A stretch of DNA of 64,000 bases from Sclerotiophoma versabilis (lineage: Eukaryota; Ascomycota; Dothideomycetes; Pleosporales; Didymellaceae). Below are positions 22,888-35,176 of this stretch, one piece after another. The notes beneath the pieces were generated by a model. The model was not told where the DNA came from. It made no database searches and worked only from the letters and a program-made list of their open reading frames with translations. Numbering within the stretch: position 1 is the first letter of the stretch; each line of letters opens with the position of its first letter. Made by a program: the position numbers and the translations under genes. Location of the stretch: the NCBI GenBank assembly GCA_012274445.1, contig JAAROD010000029.1:1-64000 (forward strand), in the 5' to 3' direction.

Positions 22888-23387
22888 TGTTACGATCTCG
22901 GAGGATGGCACGCGGGGATGGTGACTTATTACCAATGGCGGGCCCTGGATCGGCGGGCGCCAGGCCCCAGGTCACGTGATGTCTCACGAACTCCACACAG
23001 AACCTGGAGTCAGGAGTGTGAGACACGACAACACAACGTCACGTGATGTCCCACGAATCCCACATTGTTCCATGAATACCACAAGGCCCCCTATGGGACT
23101 TGGTGGAAGACCATGCTACACTATGGGACATCTTAAGTATATAGTCAGTAGGAACACAACCCTTATGGTTCGTGTTCAACTTAGTCAATCAAGTTTGTCT
23201 TTGGAATCTCGACCCCAACTCTCGAGCTAGATAGTCTACTCTATACTACTCATTGTTACCCTCCATTGTCACGGTGTCTCACTAGACAATAACCCCAACC
23301 CTTACGGATCATCCTGTACCAGCGCTCATCCCTGAGAACCAATACGAATAGTGCTTACGAGCTTTGCTTGAAAGTACAACTTCAACA
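22888..23387 (+). repeat. LTR-A copy 2: intact, un-RIPed 500-bp solo LTR with perfect CTAGG duplication
   Basis: Starts TGTTACGATC, ends TTCAACA, flanked by CTAGG on both sides (22,883-22,887 and 23,388-23,392), so it is a clean solo LTR. It lies in the fully RIPed copia element yet carries no RIP itself. The last ~255 bp are nearly identical to the LTR at 8452; the first ~245 bp differ and carry TGTCTCACGA/TGTCCCACGA-type repeats instead of the palindromes. The 84-codon open frame inside it is not a gene. Confidence 0.9.
22973..23045. promoter_or_regulatory. Two CACGTG sites in LTR-A copy 2
   Basis: GTCACGTGATGTC occurs at 22,971 and again at 23,038, each followed by TC(T/C)CACGAA. The CACGTG core is the one feature the two intact LTRs share in their otherwise different 5' halves, which suggests it has been kept for transcription. 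Binding is not shown. Confidence 0.4.
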
Positions 23388-25777
23388 CTAGGCATTTTCT
23401 ATTATAGAATAAGAAGCTTATTTATTTAAAAATATATTATATAGAAAGCACAGCCTATATATAAAAGACCTACTTCTTAAGAATATTATAGTAGTAGAAG
23501 AGTTTTATATTAATATTATTTCTAAAGTATACTTCTAGAAAAAAGAAGTTTAGTACTTAGGGCTAGACTACTTACTTAGAGTAGGTTATATTAATAATTT
23601 AAATAGAAGTATTATATATACTACTCTTAAGCATACTTATAACTTTATTTTCTTTAAATATAAGCTACTTTCTTACTACTTTCTAATTCTTAATATAGTA
23701 ATAAAATAATTATATAAATTCTACCTATAGAGCTTTACTAAGTACCTTTAGTATACTAGAGTAGGTTATTTAGGCCTAGAGGCTCTCTAAAGTTTTATAT
23801 AATAAGTATATAGTATATATATTAATAGTATACTTTAAAAAGATTATAAGATTTATATAATAACCTATACTAAGTAAGTAGTCTTCTACTAGAAGTAAGA
23901 AAAGCCTACTAAACTCTTTTAGAAAATTAGCTAGAATCTATTTAATATACCTATAGTAAGAGGTAGTAAATTATAAATACTTTTAATTAAGAAGTACTAT
24001 AGTAGAAAGCTCTTTTTATATATATTATAGAGAAAGACTTAAATTAAGATACTATATATACTTATAAGCTTTTTATACTAGGTATATACCTAGTATAAGC
24101 TCTATATCTATAAAATAAGCTAAGATAATAATATAGCTATACTCTTATAGTAAGAAAGCTCTAAATATAAGTACTAGGTACTTAATAAAAGAATAGATAT
24201 TAAGTATATACTTCTATATATATATAAGCTAAATAAAGTAGTAGAAAGAGTAGAATAGAAGATAATTACTAAATCTATTAAGATAAGGAGTAGTATAAAT
24301 CTACCTAAGAAGCTCTAGCTAGAGGTTATTACTATAGTAATATAGCTCTATAATATAAGTTTAACTTACTTAAATAAGCTATATAGCCTAAATAAAGAGC
24401 TTAATTACTAGTTTACCTAATATTTCTACTAGTATAAACCTAAGTAGGTAAGAGTACTTATAGCTAATCTAAGACCTAATTAGAGTAGAATATACGCGTA
24501 TAGCTGCTAAGTATATCTCTTAAATAGAAATTAAGCAGCTAGGTATTATTAAAAAAGCTTTAAAGTTACTCTAAGAGGCTATATTAGATACCTAGTTAGT
24601 TACTAAGCTTCTAATAAATACTAGATATAGGTCTCTAAACTTAACTAAGTAATTATAATATATAATATAACCTTTAATAAGAAGCTCTTTTATAATAAAT
24701 TAGATAAGTTAATAGCTTTCTTAGTTAAAGAAGTAGAAGTAGTTATAAATAGAATCTATAAAGCTAGTAAGATAATAGATATAGAAGAAGTAATTAAGCT
24801 TTCTATTAAAGTAAACCTATTAATTAGCTTATCTACTAAGTACTAGCTTAGAGATAGTACTTAGAGAGAACCTTAATTACTAGAAGGCTAGTTTAGTAGT
24901 AAAGAAGCTCCTAAGATAGATACTACCTATATAGTAAGCTTAGCTAGTAAGCTACTAGAAATCTATATAGAATAATACTAAGAAATAGGTTTACTATCCT
25001 CTAACTAAATATCTAAACTAGATTAGTTAAGTATAGGTAGAGAAGCTCCTAATAAGAAGAATCTAACTAGTAGCTTATAGAAAGTATACTTAACTATTAA
25101 AGAAGAAAGTAAGCTAGTAGATATTAAGAATCTTAAAGATCTACTAAGACCTATATTACTAATTATTCTAATACCTTCTTAAAGAATAATATAAGTAGAT
25201 AAAGTAAGTAGAAGACGTATATATTAGTAGAAAACCTAAAGCCTACTAATAAAGTAAAGCTATAAGGTACTAGACTATAAGTATAATAAGCTTACTAATA
25301 ATAATAAAGTAGGCTAGTACTCTATAATAATCTTAATGTAGTAATATAAGTACTTATAGCTAATCTAACCTTTATTTAATTATATAAATAAATATAGAAG
25401 TTAGAAAAGAGAGCTTATTACTATATATATAGTAATTATTACCTTTACTCTATAAAAAAGAAAGTAAGTTACCTAAATAGAGCTTCTAGTATACTATAAT
25501 AAGCTTTCTTTACTACTAGAAAAGTAGAAGAATTTTACTTACTACTTATTAGGTACTCTTTTCTATTAGGCTTATAAGAAAGAAATAGTAATACTTATAA
25601 AAAAGAAGATATAAGTAGAAGTAGACTAATTAAGTACTTTAATAAGGCCTCTACTACTTAGATAGGTTTTTACTTATAAATTAGACTAAGATAGATACTT
25701 TATTAAGTATAAGGCTTAGATCTATATATATAGAAACCTTTGGGCTAAAGATTTAATAATTTTAACCTATACTAATA

Positions 25778-27625
25778 TACTCTATAAGTAAGCTAATTAA
25801 TAGGTAAGCTAATTACTTTTACTAAGCCTTTACTAAAGTAACCTCTATATACTAATACCTTAATAATAACCTAATATTAATATATTAAGAGAAGCCTAAA
25901 TATAGCTTATACTTTAAGCTCTTAAATAAGATATAAATCTTACCTAGTAATATACTATAGCTATCTATAAGGTACTTTAGAGTATACTAAGTATATAATA
26001 TATAGAATAACCTTTATATACTAATTCTATAGCTAACTTATAAAAGCTAGATAATAATAAGAAGTAGGTAATTATTAAATATATTCTTAAGCTAGACGCG
26101 TAAGAATTTAGCTTCTAGCTAGTAGATATAGCTACTATAGCTAATTCTCTGCGCGCTAAGCGTAATCTAGGCTCTATTAGTATAAATTAGCCTAGTACGT
26201 TTATTAAGCATTAACTAAAGCTTAAAGTAAAGTTTAATTATAACTATAACTATAAGTAAGCTTCTTATAAGAATTTAGAAGTTATATAGAGCTAGTTTAG
26301 CCTAGTAGCTAATATTAAAGCTAAGTATAGTATCTAGAATAAAGATATATATAACTTTAATAAGACAGGCTTTATAATAGGCTAAATCTTTCTAGAAGTA
26401 GTTATTATAGCTTTAGAGAGATAAGAAAGGCTAAAGATAGTCTAGTAAAGTAACTAGAAGTAGATAATAGTTATATAGGGTATTAATATAAAAGAATAGG
26501 CTATTCTACTCTTTATTATCTTTAAGGTATACTACTACCTCTTTAGCTAGTATAAAGAAAAAGACCTACTCTAGAATTAAGTTATTAGAGTTTTTAGTAA
26601 TAGCTAGACTACTAATAAGCTTAGTTTTAAGTAGTTAGAGTACTTAAACATATATATAAAGAAGTATACTATTAGTACCTACTAACTACTAGTTATTAAT
26701 AGCTATAAAAGCTATAACTTACTTAAATTCTAGTAATACTATAAGGATAATAAGATTATTACTAAATATATACTTTTTTACTTATTATACCTTCTATAGC
26801 TACTTAATATAGGTTGTTTTACCTCTTTAAAGAAGGTATATAAGTGCTAAGCTAAAATACTTATATATAACTAGATTACCTACTTTATAAATACTAAGTT
26901 TCTTCTATACTTTAAAGTAGCCTATAATATAGTATTTACTTCTAGTAATATCTAAGAAAAGTTCTAAGGTGCTAGATTAGTTCTCTTTAACCTAGAATAG
27001 GTTATTTTAACTCTTAATATAAAGCTATAGACTTTATTACTACTACTCTCTACTAATAGTAAGCTCTAGTAGTTATAAACCTCTAGTAATACTCTAGAAT
27101 TTAGGTCTTAATTAACTCTAATTTAAGAGAAGTAGAAGAAGTAGTAGAGTAGCTTACCTAATTCTATTCTAAGCGCGCTTAAGCACTATGTAAAGAGGGG
27201 AGCAATATGATCCTATAGGCTAGTTTTAGCCTAATAGAAAATTAGTAAGCTTTAAGTAGTAAATAAGGCTACTACGCAATAAAAATTATATAAAAGAAAG
27301 TAGGTTTAGAAGAAAAGAACTCTAATAGTTAGAGATAGGTAGTAACTAGCAGCTCTAAAGGAGTTTAGAGCATGTAGTAATAGAAAGAAGCTAAAGAAGT
27401 AAGTACGCGCTAAAGAGAGTAAACTATCCTAATAATACTATAGATAGTATAACTAGACAGAATATAATACGTAAATATATAAGAATAAAGTAGAAGAGGT
27501 ATCTAAGTAATATTATAGTTTATTTTATCTTATATAGTGCTAATTTATAGTATTTTAGGCTATAATAGAGAGGAGTTTAGTAGAGGCTTAGTAAAAGTAA
27601 TTAGCTTACCTATTAATTAGCTTAC
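25778..27625 (+). mobile_element. Fot1/pogo transposon, full length, RIPed, inside copia pol
   Basis: Inverted ends of about 50 bp are clear: ...TAAGTAAGCTAATTAATAGGTAAGCTAATTACTTTTACTAAGCC at left and its complement at right, each holding a doubled GGTAAGCTAATTA unit. The interior gives the Fot1/pogo DDE transposase order when RIP stops are read through, up to 'LLQPLDVGCF'- and 'PLKKAY'-like blocks near 26,780-26,830. Copia integrase sequence lies to its left and copia RT to its right, so it inserted into the copia element. About 1.85 kb; no function left. Confidence 0.8.
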
Positions 27626-30077
27626 CTATAAGGTATATTATAACACTTACTTCTAAATTATTTTAGACTATAGTAGTAATTATAGCCTAATTTAACCTAG
27701 AACTCTATTAGTATAATATAGCTACTAGTGTATTTCTTAATATAAGCTACTAGAACTTACCCTAGGTACTTTATAAATTACTAGATAGATTTAAGAAACC
27801 TAAGTAGGTTATTCTACTATTATAAGCTCTATATAGGCTATATAATTTACTAGTTCTATAGTATAAAGAGCTTTCTAGTACGCTTTAAATACTTAGTCTT
27901 ATAGTATTAAAAGAGAATTCTTACTTCTTTTATAATACTAAGCAGAAAATAGTACTACTCTTCTATATTAATAATATACTTCTTACCTACTATAATAATA
28001 ATTAAGTAGCTACTAAATAGCTAATAAGCTTATTAATAAGTAAATATTAAATTAAAGATTATAGAGTAGTAAAATAGTTTCTAGGTGTTTAAATAATTAG
28101 AGACTAAGAGGCCTATACTATAACTCTTATATATAACACCTATATTAATAAGCTTACTACTAAATTTAATATTATAAAGAATAGATTCTTTCTAAGTATT
28201 CTATTTCTAGTAGAAGAGCTGCTTAAATATAATAGAAAAGCTTTAAAGTAAGAAATTAAAGTGTTTTAAGAACGTATTAGATCTATACTCTATATAGTAA
28301 TTATAATTAAACTAGATATAGTATTTACTACTTCTAAACTATCCTATTATTTAATAAATCTAGAAGCAGCTTACTTTAAAGCAGCTGCTTAGGTTATTAC
28401 TTATTTATATTAAATAAAGTACCTAGGTATAAGGTATAGTACTTATAAAGGTATTTAAGTACTTATATATAGTAATGTATTATTTACTAATAACTATCTT
28501 AGAGCTATATTATATAGCTCTTTAGTAGTCTAATTATCTAGAAAGCTGCATATTAATTAATAGTAATAACTTCTACTACTAAAGCTAAATTACTTACTTT
28601 AGAGCACGTAGCTAAAGAGTTAGTAGCTCTAAAATAATTCCTAGAAGAACTTTAGCTAGACTTAGGAGTGCTATAGAAGATTTTCTGTAATAACTAATAA
28701 ACTATCTAATTAGTAGTTAAAAAAAGTAAGTAGCTTACTACCTAGCTATACTACGTAGATATCTAAAATATATAGTTAAAATAAGAATATACTAAGAGAA
28801 ATCTCTAAGTAACCTACTTTAAAACTAGTAAGATACTAGCTAATAGGCTTATAAAAGCGCTTTCTAGATAGGCTTATAAGTACTTTTTATTATATTTAAA
28901 CTTATATAGAATTAGTTAAAAGAGAGAAGAATTAGTTATAGAAAAAGAGTATATTAATAGAGAAAGAAAAGCTCTAGAATTAGTAGAGAGGATAACTCTC
29001 TCTCTAAATAGGTATAAGCCTCTTTAGACTACTACTAGCAGCTCTTTTAAGTATATAACTAGTAGCTAAGAAGCTTATATATATAAATTAGCTATAGATA
29101 GAAAGAATAACTCTCTTACTATAGGTTTTAGTAGCTTAAAGAACCTACTTATAAGAAGTACTTAAAAGAAGTATCTCTCTATAAGTAGGCCCTTTACTAC
29201 CTAGATAGAGGTATATAGGTTAGTAGCCTACTATATACTTATTAGCTACTATTATAAATAAAAATAGAGTTACTTACTAAAGTTATTACTCTACTAGAAG
29301 TAATAAGCTTTTCTACTAGTACTATTCTAAGCAGCTTAAGAGTAGGTAGCCTATAAGCTATTAGTTTACTATTTATACTCTCTATATAAAAGTTAGTAAA
29401 ACCTAAAAAAAGCTAGAAAATAGTAATAGTAGAATTAATTAAATACTATCTAATAAAGACTTAGGCTAAAAAATATACTAAACTAAAAGAAAGACTAAAA
29501 AGATTAAAAAAAGTAACTAAGAAATATAGAAGATATATAAAAGCTAAATTAGTATACTTATAGCTATACTAATAAAGATAACTAAAGGATTATAGAAATT
29601 AAGTAGATAGATAGCTTATATAGAGTGCTAACTAGTATAGTAAAAGTAATAGTAAGAGGCTCTGCCTACTATAAGTATCCTAATATTACTAAGATTAAAT
29701 TATAGAGTAGTGTAGTAAATTATTAAATACTTACTCTTACTATTATAAATAATACCTAGAGCTAATTAGAGTTACCTAGCCTAGGTACCTACTTATAGTA
29801 GCTATATAAGCGTTTAGGTAGGCTACTAAGTATTTAAAAAGAAGGTAAAAGTATAAATAAGTAAGTTATTACGTAATAAAACTCTTATAGAGTACCTACT
29901 AATTAGAATTAGGTTATATTAGAGCCTATTTTTACTTCTAGAATGTCTAGAATAATAGCTAAATACTTAAGAAAAGTTAAAAGAGCTCTTAAAAGATATA
30001 CTCTTAAATTAAGCCTTAGAATAAAGAAATAAGTATATTATAAGTAGGTATATCTAGGTATAAATACTTAGAGAGTA

Positions 30078-30365
30078 TATTATATAATAAAGTATATAGA
30101 CTACTACTATAGAGCTTTTTTCTTACTTCTATACTCTAATTAGGTTACTCTAGTACCTAACTACTAAGCAGCTCTATAGAAGCTTAAAGGCTTACTTAAT
30201 AAGGTTATAAGACTAAGTAGGTCTTTAGAAGCCTATAAGCTTATTAGGTAAAATTATATAACTTCTAAATTCTCTTTATATATAATTAATATTTTAGATA
30301 TAGATTAGAAAGTACTAATTAAATACTATTAATTACCTAAGTAAAGTTCTATAAGCTCTATTATA
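30078..30365 (+). repeat. Copia 3' LTR (288 bp)
   Basis: Same length as, and aligned with, the 5' LTR at 21,067. Followed at once by CTTAT, the second copy of the target duplication, and then by the interrupted LTR-A sequence. Confidence 0.85.
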
Positions 30366-30697
30366 CTTATCAATAAGTAATACTATATATTTTATTAGAC
30401 TAACTCTAATTACTTATTAATAAGTATTATTTTTTAGTAAGTATATAGTATATAGAAATATAACTCTTATAGTTTATATTTAACTTAGTTAATTAAGTTT
30501 CTTTTTAGAATCTTAACCTCTAACTCTTAAGCTAGATAGTCTACTCTATAGTACTTATTATTACTATTTATTATTATAGTATTTTACTAGGTAATAACTT
30601 CTAACTCTTATAAACTCTTCTATACTAGCGCTTATTTCTAAGAACTAATATAAATAGTACTTATAAGCTTTACTTAAAAGTATACTTTAATAGTATT

Positions 30698-30830
30698 ATA
30701 CTTATTTATAAGTATATTATATAACTATATAAAGAAAGGTCTTCTCTAACTCTACCTCTAGCTTATAGATAAGAGCTCTAGTTAGCTACTTAATTACTTT
30801 ACTACTTTATCTATAAAGAATTATAACAAT
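30698..30830 (-). repeat. LTR-A, reverse copy, 5' part (RIPed)
   Basis: The reverse complement aligns with the first ~130 bp of LTR-A copy 1, ending in the complement of the LTR start at 30,830. It completes the reverse LTR whose 3' part is at 20,583-20,884. Confidence 0.7.
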
Positions 30831-33800
30831 ATCTTAATATTCTAGAAAATTAACTTACTCTTTATACTAAATAATAAAGAGTTTAGTATCTTTTCTATAA
30901 GCTTTAGCTAAAGATATAATAAGTAATTATAAACTACTACTAAGTTCTTTTAACTAGAGAAGACTTAGTAGCTTTAGGCTCTATACTTAAGTATAACCTA
31001 TACTATATCTTTTTAATCTATAAATATACTATATATAGTATAAGTAATAGGTATAAGAAGTAAATATAAAATAATAAGGCTTTAACCTATATAAATAACC
31101 TCTTATATAATAAGAGTAGTATTACTTACTTTAAGTACTAAAAGATAGGTTATTATACTAATAAATACTAAAGCAGTAATCTTAACTCTAATTAGATTTC
31201 TATCTATATTAATTAAATAGAAAATAGCTAAGCCTTACTTATAACCTAAAGATAGTAAGGTATAATCTAGTATATATCTTACTAGGTATAAAGTATATAT
31301 ATAGTATAGGTAGAGAGATATTATTAAAAAGATAATTATAGATTATTCTAGACTCTTAAGTAAATATTAGCCTAATTAGCTAGTAAACTACTATAGAAAT
31401 AGACTTACTACCTATCTAAGGTGCAGAATATTCTTAATTATAATAGATTAGTATATAAAGATAGAGTACTTATACTATATATATACTTTAGGTATACTTA
31501 ATAGATAATACTAGTATTAAATACTATATATATACTACTATATATAGTATTAATAAAGAGAAAGCTTCTTTACTACTAAAGGACCTCTTTCTTTAAAAGA
31601 AGTATAAAACTTTAACTATAGCTTCTAAATATAGTAATAGAAATAAACTATAGCTAATATCTAGCTTATTACTACTAAAGATCTTAGTAAGAATATAAAC
31701 TAAAATAGTACTAACTCTTTTCTTCTTAGTATCTTATAAGCTACTAGTATTAAATTAGAATATAATACCTATATTTCTAAAATATATATAGTATAAGAGC
31801 TATATATTCTATCTACTTTATAGAAATATACTAATATATTTAGTAAGAAAATAGCCTTTACTTCTTCTAATTTTAAGTTATTAGACTATATAATTCTACT
31901 AATAGAAGAAAAAGAATAACTATATAAACTACTCTATAACCTCTTCTTATATAAGCTAAAGCTACTTTATAAATACCTAGAATAAGTATTAAGTAATAGT
32001 TAAATTTAATATAGTATAAGCTTTATAAAAGTATTTATACTATTCATTTCTAAGAAGAATAGAATACTCTACCTTTATATAGACTATAGAGGTTTAAATA
32101 TAATTATAGTTAAAGATTATTACCTACTTTTCTTAATTAAAGAAACTTTAGATTACTTATTAGAAGTATACTACTATACTACTCTATATTTTAAAAATGT
32201 CTACTACTAGCTATAAATTTAGGTAGAGAATAAATAAAAAACTACTTTCTAAACTAGGTATAGCTACTTTAAGTACCTAGTAATACTATTTAGGTTAATA
32301 AATACCTTTATAAGCTTCTAGGCCTATATTAATAAGGCTTTTATTAAATATCTAGACTATATATATATTATTTACTTAAATAATATTCTTATTTATATAA
32401 GTAGTAATAATATTATACTTTACTAGTATACTATATACTCTATACTTAACTTACTTTATAAAGTAGAACTATTTATTAACCTATAGAAATATATATTTAT
32501 ATTAGATAAAGTATACTTTCTTAGTTTTAATATTAGTATATATAGTATATATACTAATCTAGCTTAGGTAAACACTATTACTAAATAGCTATAGCTAACT
32601 AATATTAAGAAGTTATAGTTCTTTCTAGAATTTACTAACTTTTATAAGTATTTTAATAAAAGATATACTAAAGAGACTACTTCTCTTATAGAACTACTAA
32701 AGAAGAACTAATATTTTATCTTAAATAGTACTGCTAATAAGCTATTTAAGAAGCTAAAAGCCTACTTATTAAGTATGCCTATTCTATATTACTTTAACTC
32801 TACTCTTTTGTTTTAGGTAGAGATAGATATATTAACCTTTACTATATTAGGTATTCTCTTATAGCTCTTAAAAGACTATAACTAGTACCTAATTACTTTT
32901 ATATTAAGAAAGCTATAAGCTACTAAACTTAACTATAAAGTCTATAACCTAAAGTTTCTAGCTATACTATATAGATTTACTATCTAGCTACTACTAGTAG
33001 AATTTTCTAAAAGATTTATTTTTCTCTACTTTCTTACTTCTTAACTCCTATTAGCGTTTATAGGTAGAAGTAGCTAGTTCTCTAAGTTAGATTCTTTTAA
33101 TTTAGAGATTTTCTCTAGAGTATTAGTTATAGCTACAGCTTTTACCTAAATACTATTAGGCCTTTTTACTAGTTTAAGTTTATATTAGTTTATATAGTAG
33201 CTATTCTTTCTATAATATACATACTAGTTATTAAACTAATACTTTTCTATTACTTTTTAAAGCTACTATTCTACTCTCTTATAGTTATCTAGTTCTATAT
33301 AACCTATATAGGCCTTAGTAGCCTTCTAATTTATATTATTATTATTAATATTAAGTTTTTTATTACTTCTATTAAAGTTTCTATTAATATAACCTTATAC
33401 TTACTATAGATTAATATCTATCTTAAAGACTCTTACTATAAGTACCTAAAGGTTATATTCTTTTAGAATATCTACTAATATTATTTTCTCTTAGAGGTTT
33501 AGGTAGAGCACTAATATATACCTTATCTTAAGGTTCTAGGTATTATTCTTCTCTACTATATTATATACTAGTTAGATAAATTCTATATTAAAGGTTTCTA
33601 GAGACTAGTTATTTTCTTATTATAACTATTTAGAGCTTCTAACGCAAGTATTTCTTAAATAGAGAGTTTTTATACTACTTATCTAGAAATACCTAAAAGT
33701 TATCTATTATTCTATCTAGGTTCTAGTATTTCTATAAAAGACCTATATATATAGCTTATTCTTTTAAATAGTTAAATATTAATCCTACTCTAATACTAGA

Positions 33801-34334
33801 ATAGTCTTCTAAGAATATAAGTTTATTAACTATTTAGAATCTAAATATCTAGTATACTTATCTATTTCTACTAAACTTTCTTATATCTAGAAGTTTAGTT
33901 AGTTAAAAGAGGTAGTAATACCTAATATTAGGTATTACTAATATAGATAAAGTATTAGAGTTTAAGTTCTATTAACTTATAAGCTACTATACTTAAGTTT
34001 CTACTAGGTAGGTAATATATTCTTAGAGTAGGTTATCTTAAGACTTCTTAGGGGCGCTTATTAGAACTAGTATCTTAGCACTAGGTAGTGCTAGTATATC
34101 TTCTAGTAGTTATAACTATAGTAGATAATTTACTAGATCTATTATAGCTCTATTTAGAGTCTTTTCTTACTACTTCTTAGAAAGAGTTATAATAGCTTAG
34201 TATTATACTTTACTATAGATATCTAACCTTAAGTTGTTTTTATTATATAACTTAATTCTATAATTTAATAGGTACCTTATAGTAGTATTAGTAGTTTCTT
34301 CTATTTTAAGTAGTACTCTTTAGTACGTGTTAGT
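30831..34334 (+). mobile_element. Ty3/gypsy retrotransposon remnant with RT and RNase H (RIPed)
   Basis: At about 32,030-32,560 a plus-strand frame read through RIP stops gives the gypsy RT blocks in order: FISKKN, 'YIDYRGLN', 'KDYYPLP', 'FRTRYGHFEY', 'AYINKAF' and 'YLDDILIYS'-like. Downstream, to about 33,000, is the connection and RNase H region ('FLGFANFYRRFI'-like, then 'EIDASTFAI'-like). Positions 30,831-32,030 probably hold gag and protease, and 33,000-34,334 are unassigned; both are inference from position only. This copy diverges from the gypsy at 3.7-8.4 kb. Confidence 0.6.
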
Positions 34335-34690
34335 AGAAGAAAAGAGTAATTAAATTTAATTATAAGAAACTAGCTACTAAAAGCTATATGTAAGTAGAAA
34401 CTAAATAAATTTAAAACCTATCTACTAGTGCGGAGTCTTTATATATAAATACTAGAAGGTAGAAGATATATAGAACCTATTTACTAAGTCTATAGTTCTC
34501 TAGTAGCCTTTATAGTAGTAAGGTAGGCTCTAGTCTAAAGAGTTTAGAAGGCCTACTATAAAGATTAGAATTACTAGAGTTCTACTAAGAGCCTATAGAG
34601 CTAGAGCGTAATTAGCTAGAGTACCTAAGGCCTTCTGTATGCTAAGGTACTAGTCTAGAGCCTAGCCTGCTATACTTATAATATTCTATA
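34335..34690 (-). repeat. Repeat R1, copy 2 (inverted relative to 11,150-11,480)
   Basis: The reverse complement of this block matches 11,150-11,480 with RIP-type differences. Some less mutated patches survive (for example CTAGTGCGGAGTC near 34,425 and GGCCTTCTGTATGC near 34,630). Family unknown. Confidence 0.55.
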
Positions 34691-34737
34691 ATATACTAAG
34701 TTAGAGTAATACTAGAATATTAGAACCTATATAGAAT

Positions 34738-34994
34738 ATTTATTAGTATATAGTAAGTAGGATTATAACTCTTATAGTTTATATTTAATCTTATTAATTA
34801 AGTTTATCTTTAGAATCTTAACCTAACTCTTAAGCTAAATAGTCTACTATATACTACTTATTATTACTTTCTATTATTATAGTGTTTTACTAGGTAATAA
34901 CCTAACCTCTTATAGACTCTTCTATACCTATACTTATCTCTAAGAACTAATATAAATAGTACTTATAAGCTTTACTTTAAAGTATAACTTTAAT
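34738..34994 (+). repeat. LTR-A copy, RIPed, 3' half
   Basis: Aligns from AAGTAGGATTATAACTCTTATAG through CTAGGTAATAACC to the end ACTTTAATA with the 3' half of the intact LTRs, with RIP-type changes throughout. Confidence 0.7.
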
Positions 34995-35176
34995 AGTATA
35001 TTAATATATTACTCTCTTTTAATTCTTAAATAATATAATAAACCTAGAATAGTTTATTTCTAGAATACGTAATAGCTTTACAGAGTTTAATTATCTTAAA
35101 ATATACTAGTTTTATTATTATAGTACTATTTAGTATAGAGAAGTATTTTAAAATTCCTTTCTCTACTCTTCTCTTC
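34995..35176. repeat. RIPed DNA between an LTR and the mariner element
   Basis: Short AT-rich stretch; nothing recognised. Confidence 0.4.

Larger units (their letters stand above)
21067..30365 (+). mobile_element. Ty1/copia retrotransposon, structurally complete, RIPed, with two later insertions
   Basis: Two 288-bp LTRs (21,067-21,354 and 30,078-30,365) and a 5-bp target duplication CTTAT (21,062-21,066 and 30,366-30,370) delimit the element. A primer-binding site follows the 5' LTR. Read through RIP stops, 23,430-25,350 carries the copia pol start: a GAG-pre-integrase block like 'RLGHLG', then an integrase segment like 'NGVAERANRTI' and 'LPKKLWPEVI'. RT and RNase H follow at 27,650-28,920, ending in blocks like 'CDNQQAI', 'HVDI' and 'LTKAL'. 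Integrase before RT is the copia order. An intact LTR-A (22,888) and a pogo (25,778) interrupt it; without them it is about 6.95 kb. About 1.1 kb after RNase H is unassigned. Confidence 0.85.
20889..30692 (+). repeat. LTR-A, forward copy split by the copia insertion (RIPed, 500 bp when rejoined)
   Basis: The 5' 178 bp are at 20,889-21,066 (starting TATTATAATTC for TGTTACGATCC) and the remaining 322 bp at 30,371-30,692, ending ACTTTAATA. Together they make 500 bp, the same length as the two intact copies. Flanking pentamers are ATATC at left and GTATT at right, both of which derive from GTATC by one RIP-type change each, so a 5-bp target duplication is likely. The LTR sits inside a reverse LTR-A. 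Confidence 0.7.

Noticed and set aside
30698..34994. One retroelement bounded by the LTR pieces at 30.7 and 34.7 kb
   Set aside because: The two pieces are in opposite orientation and one belongs to the reverse LTR split by the nest, so they do not bound the gypsy RT at 32 kb.
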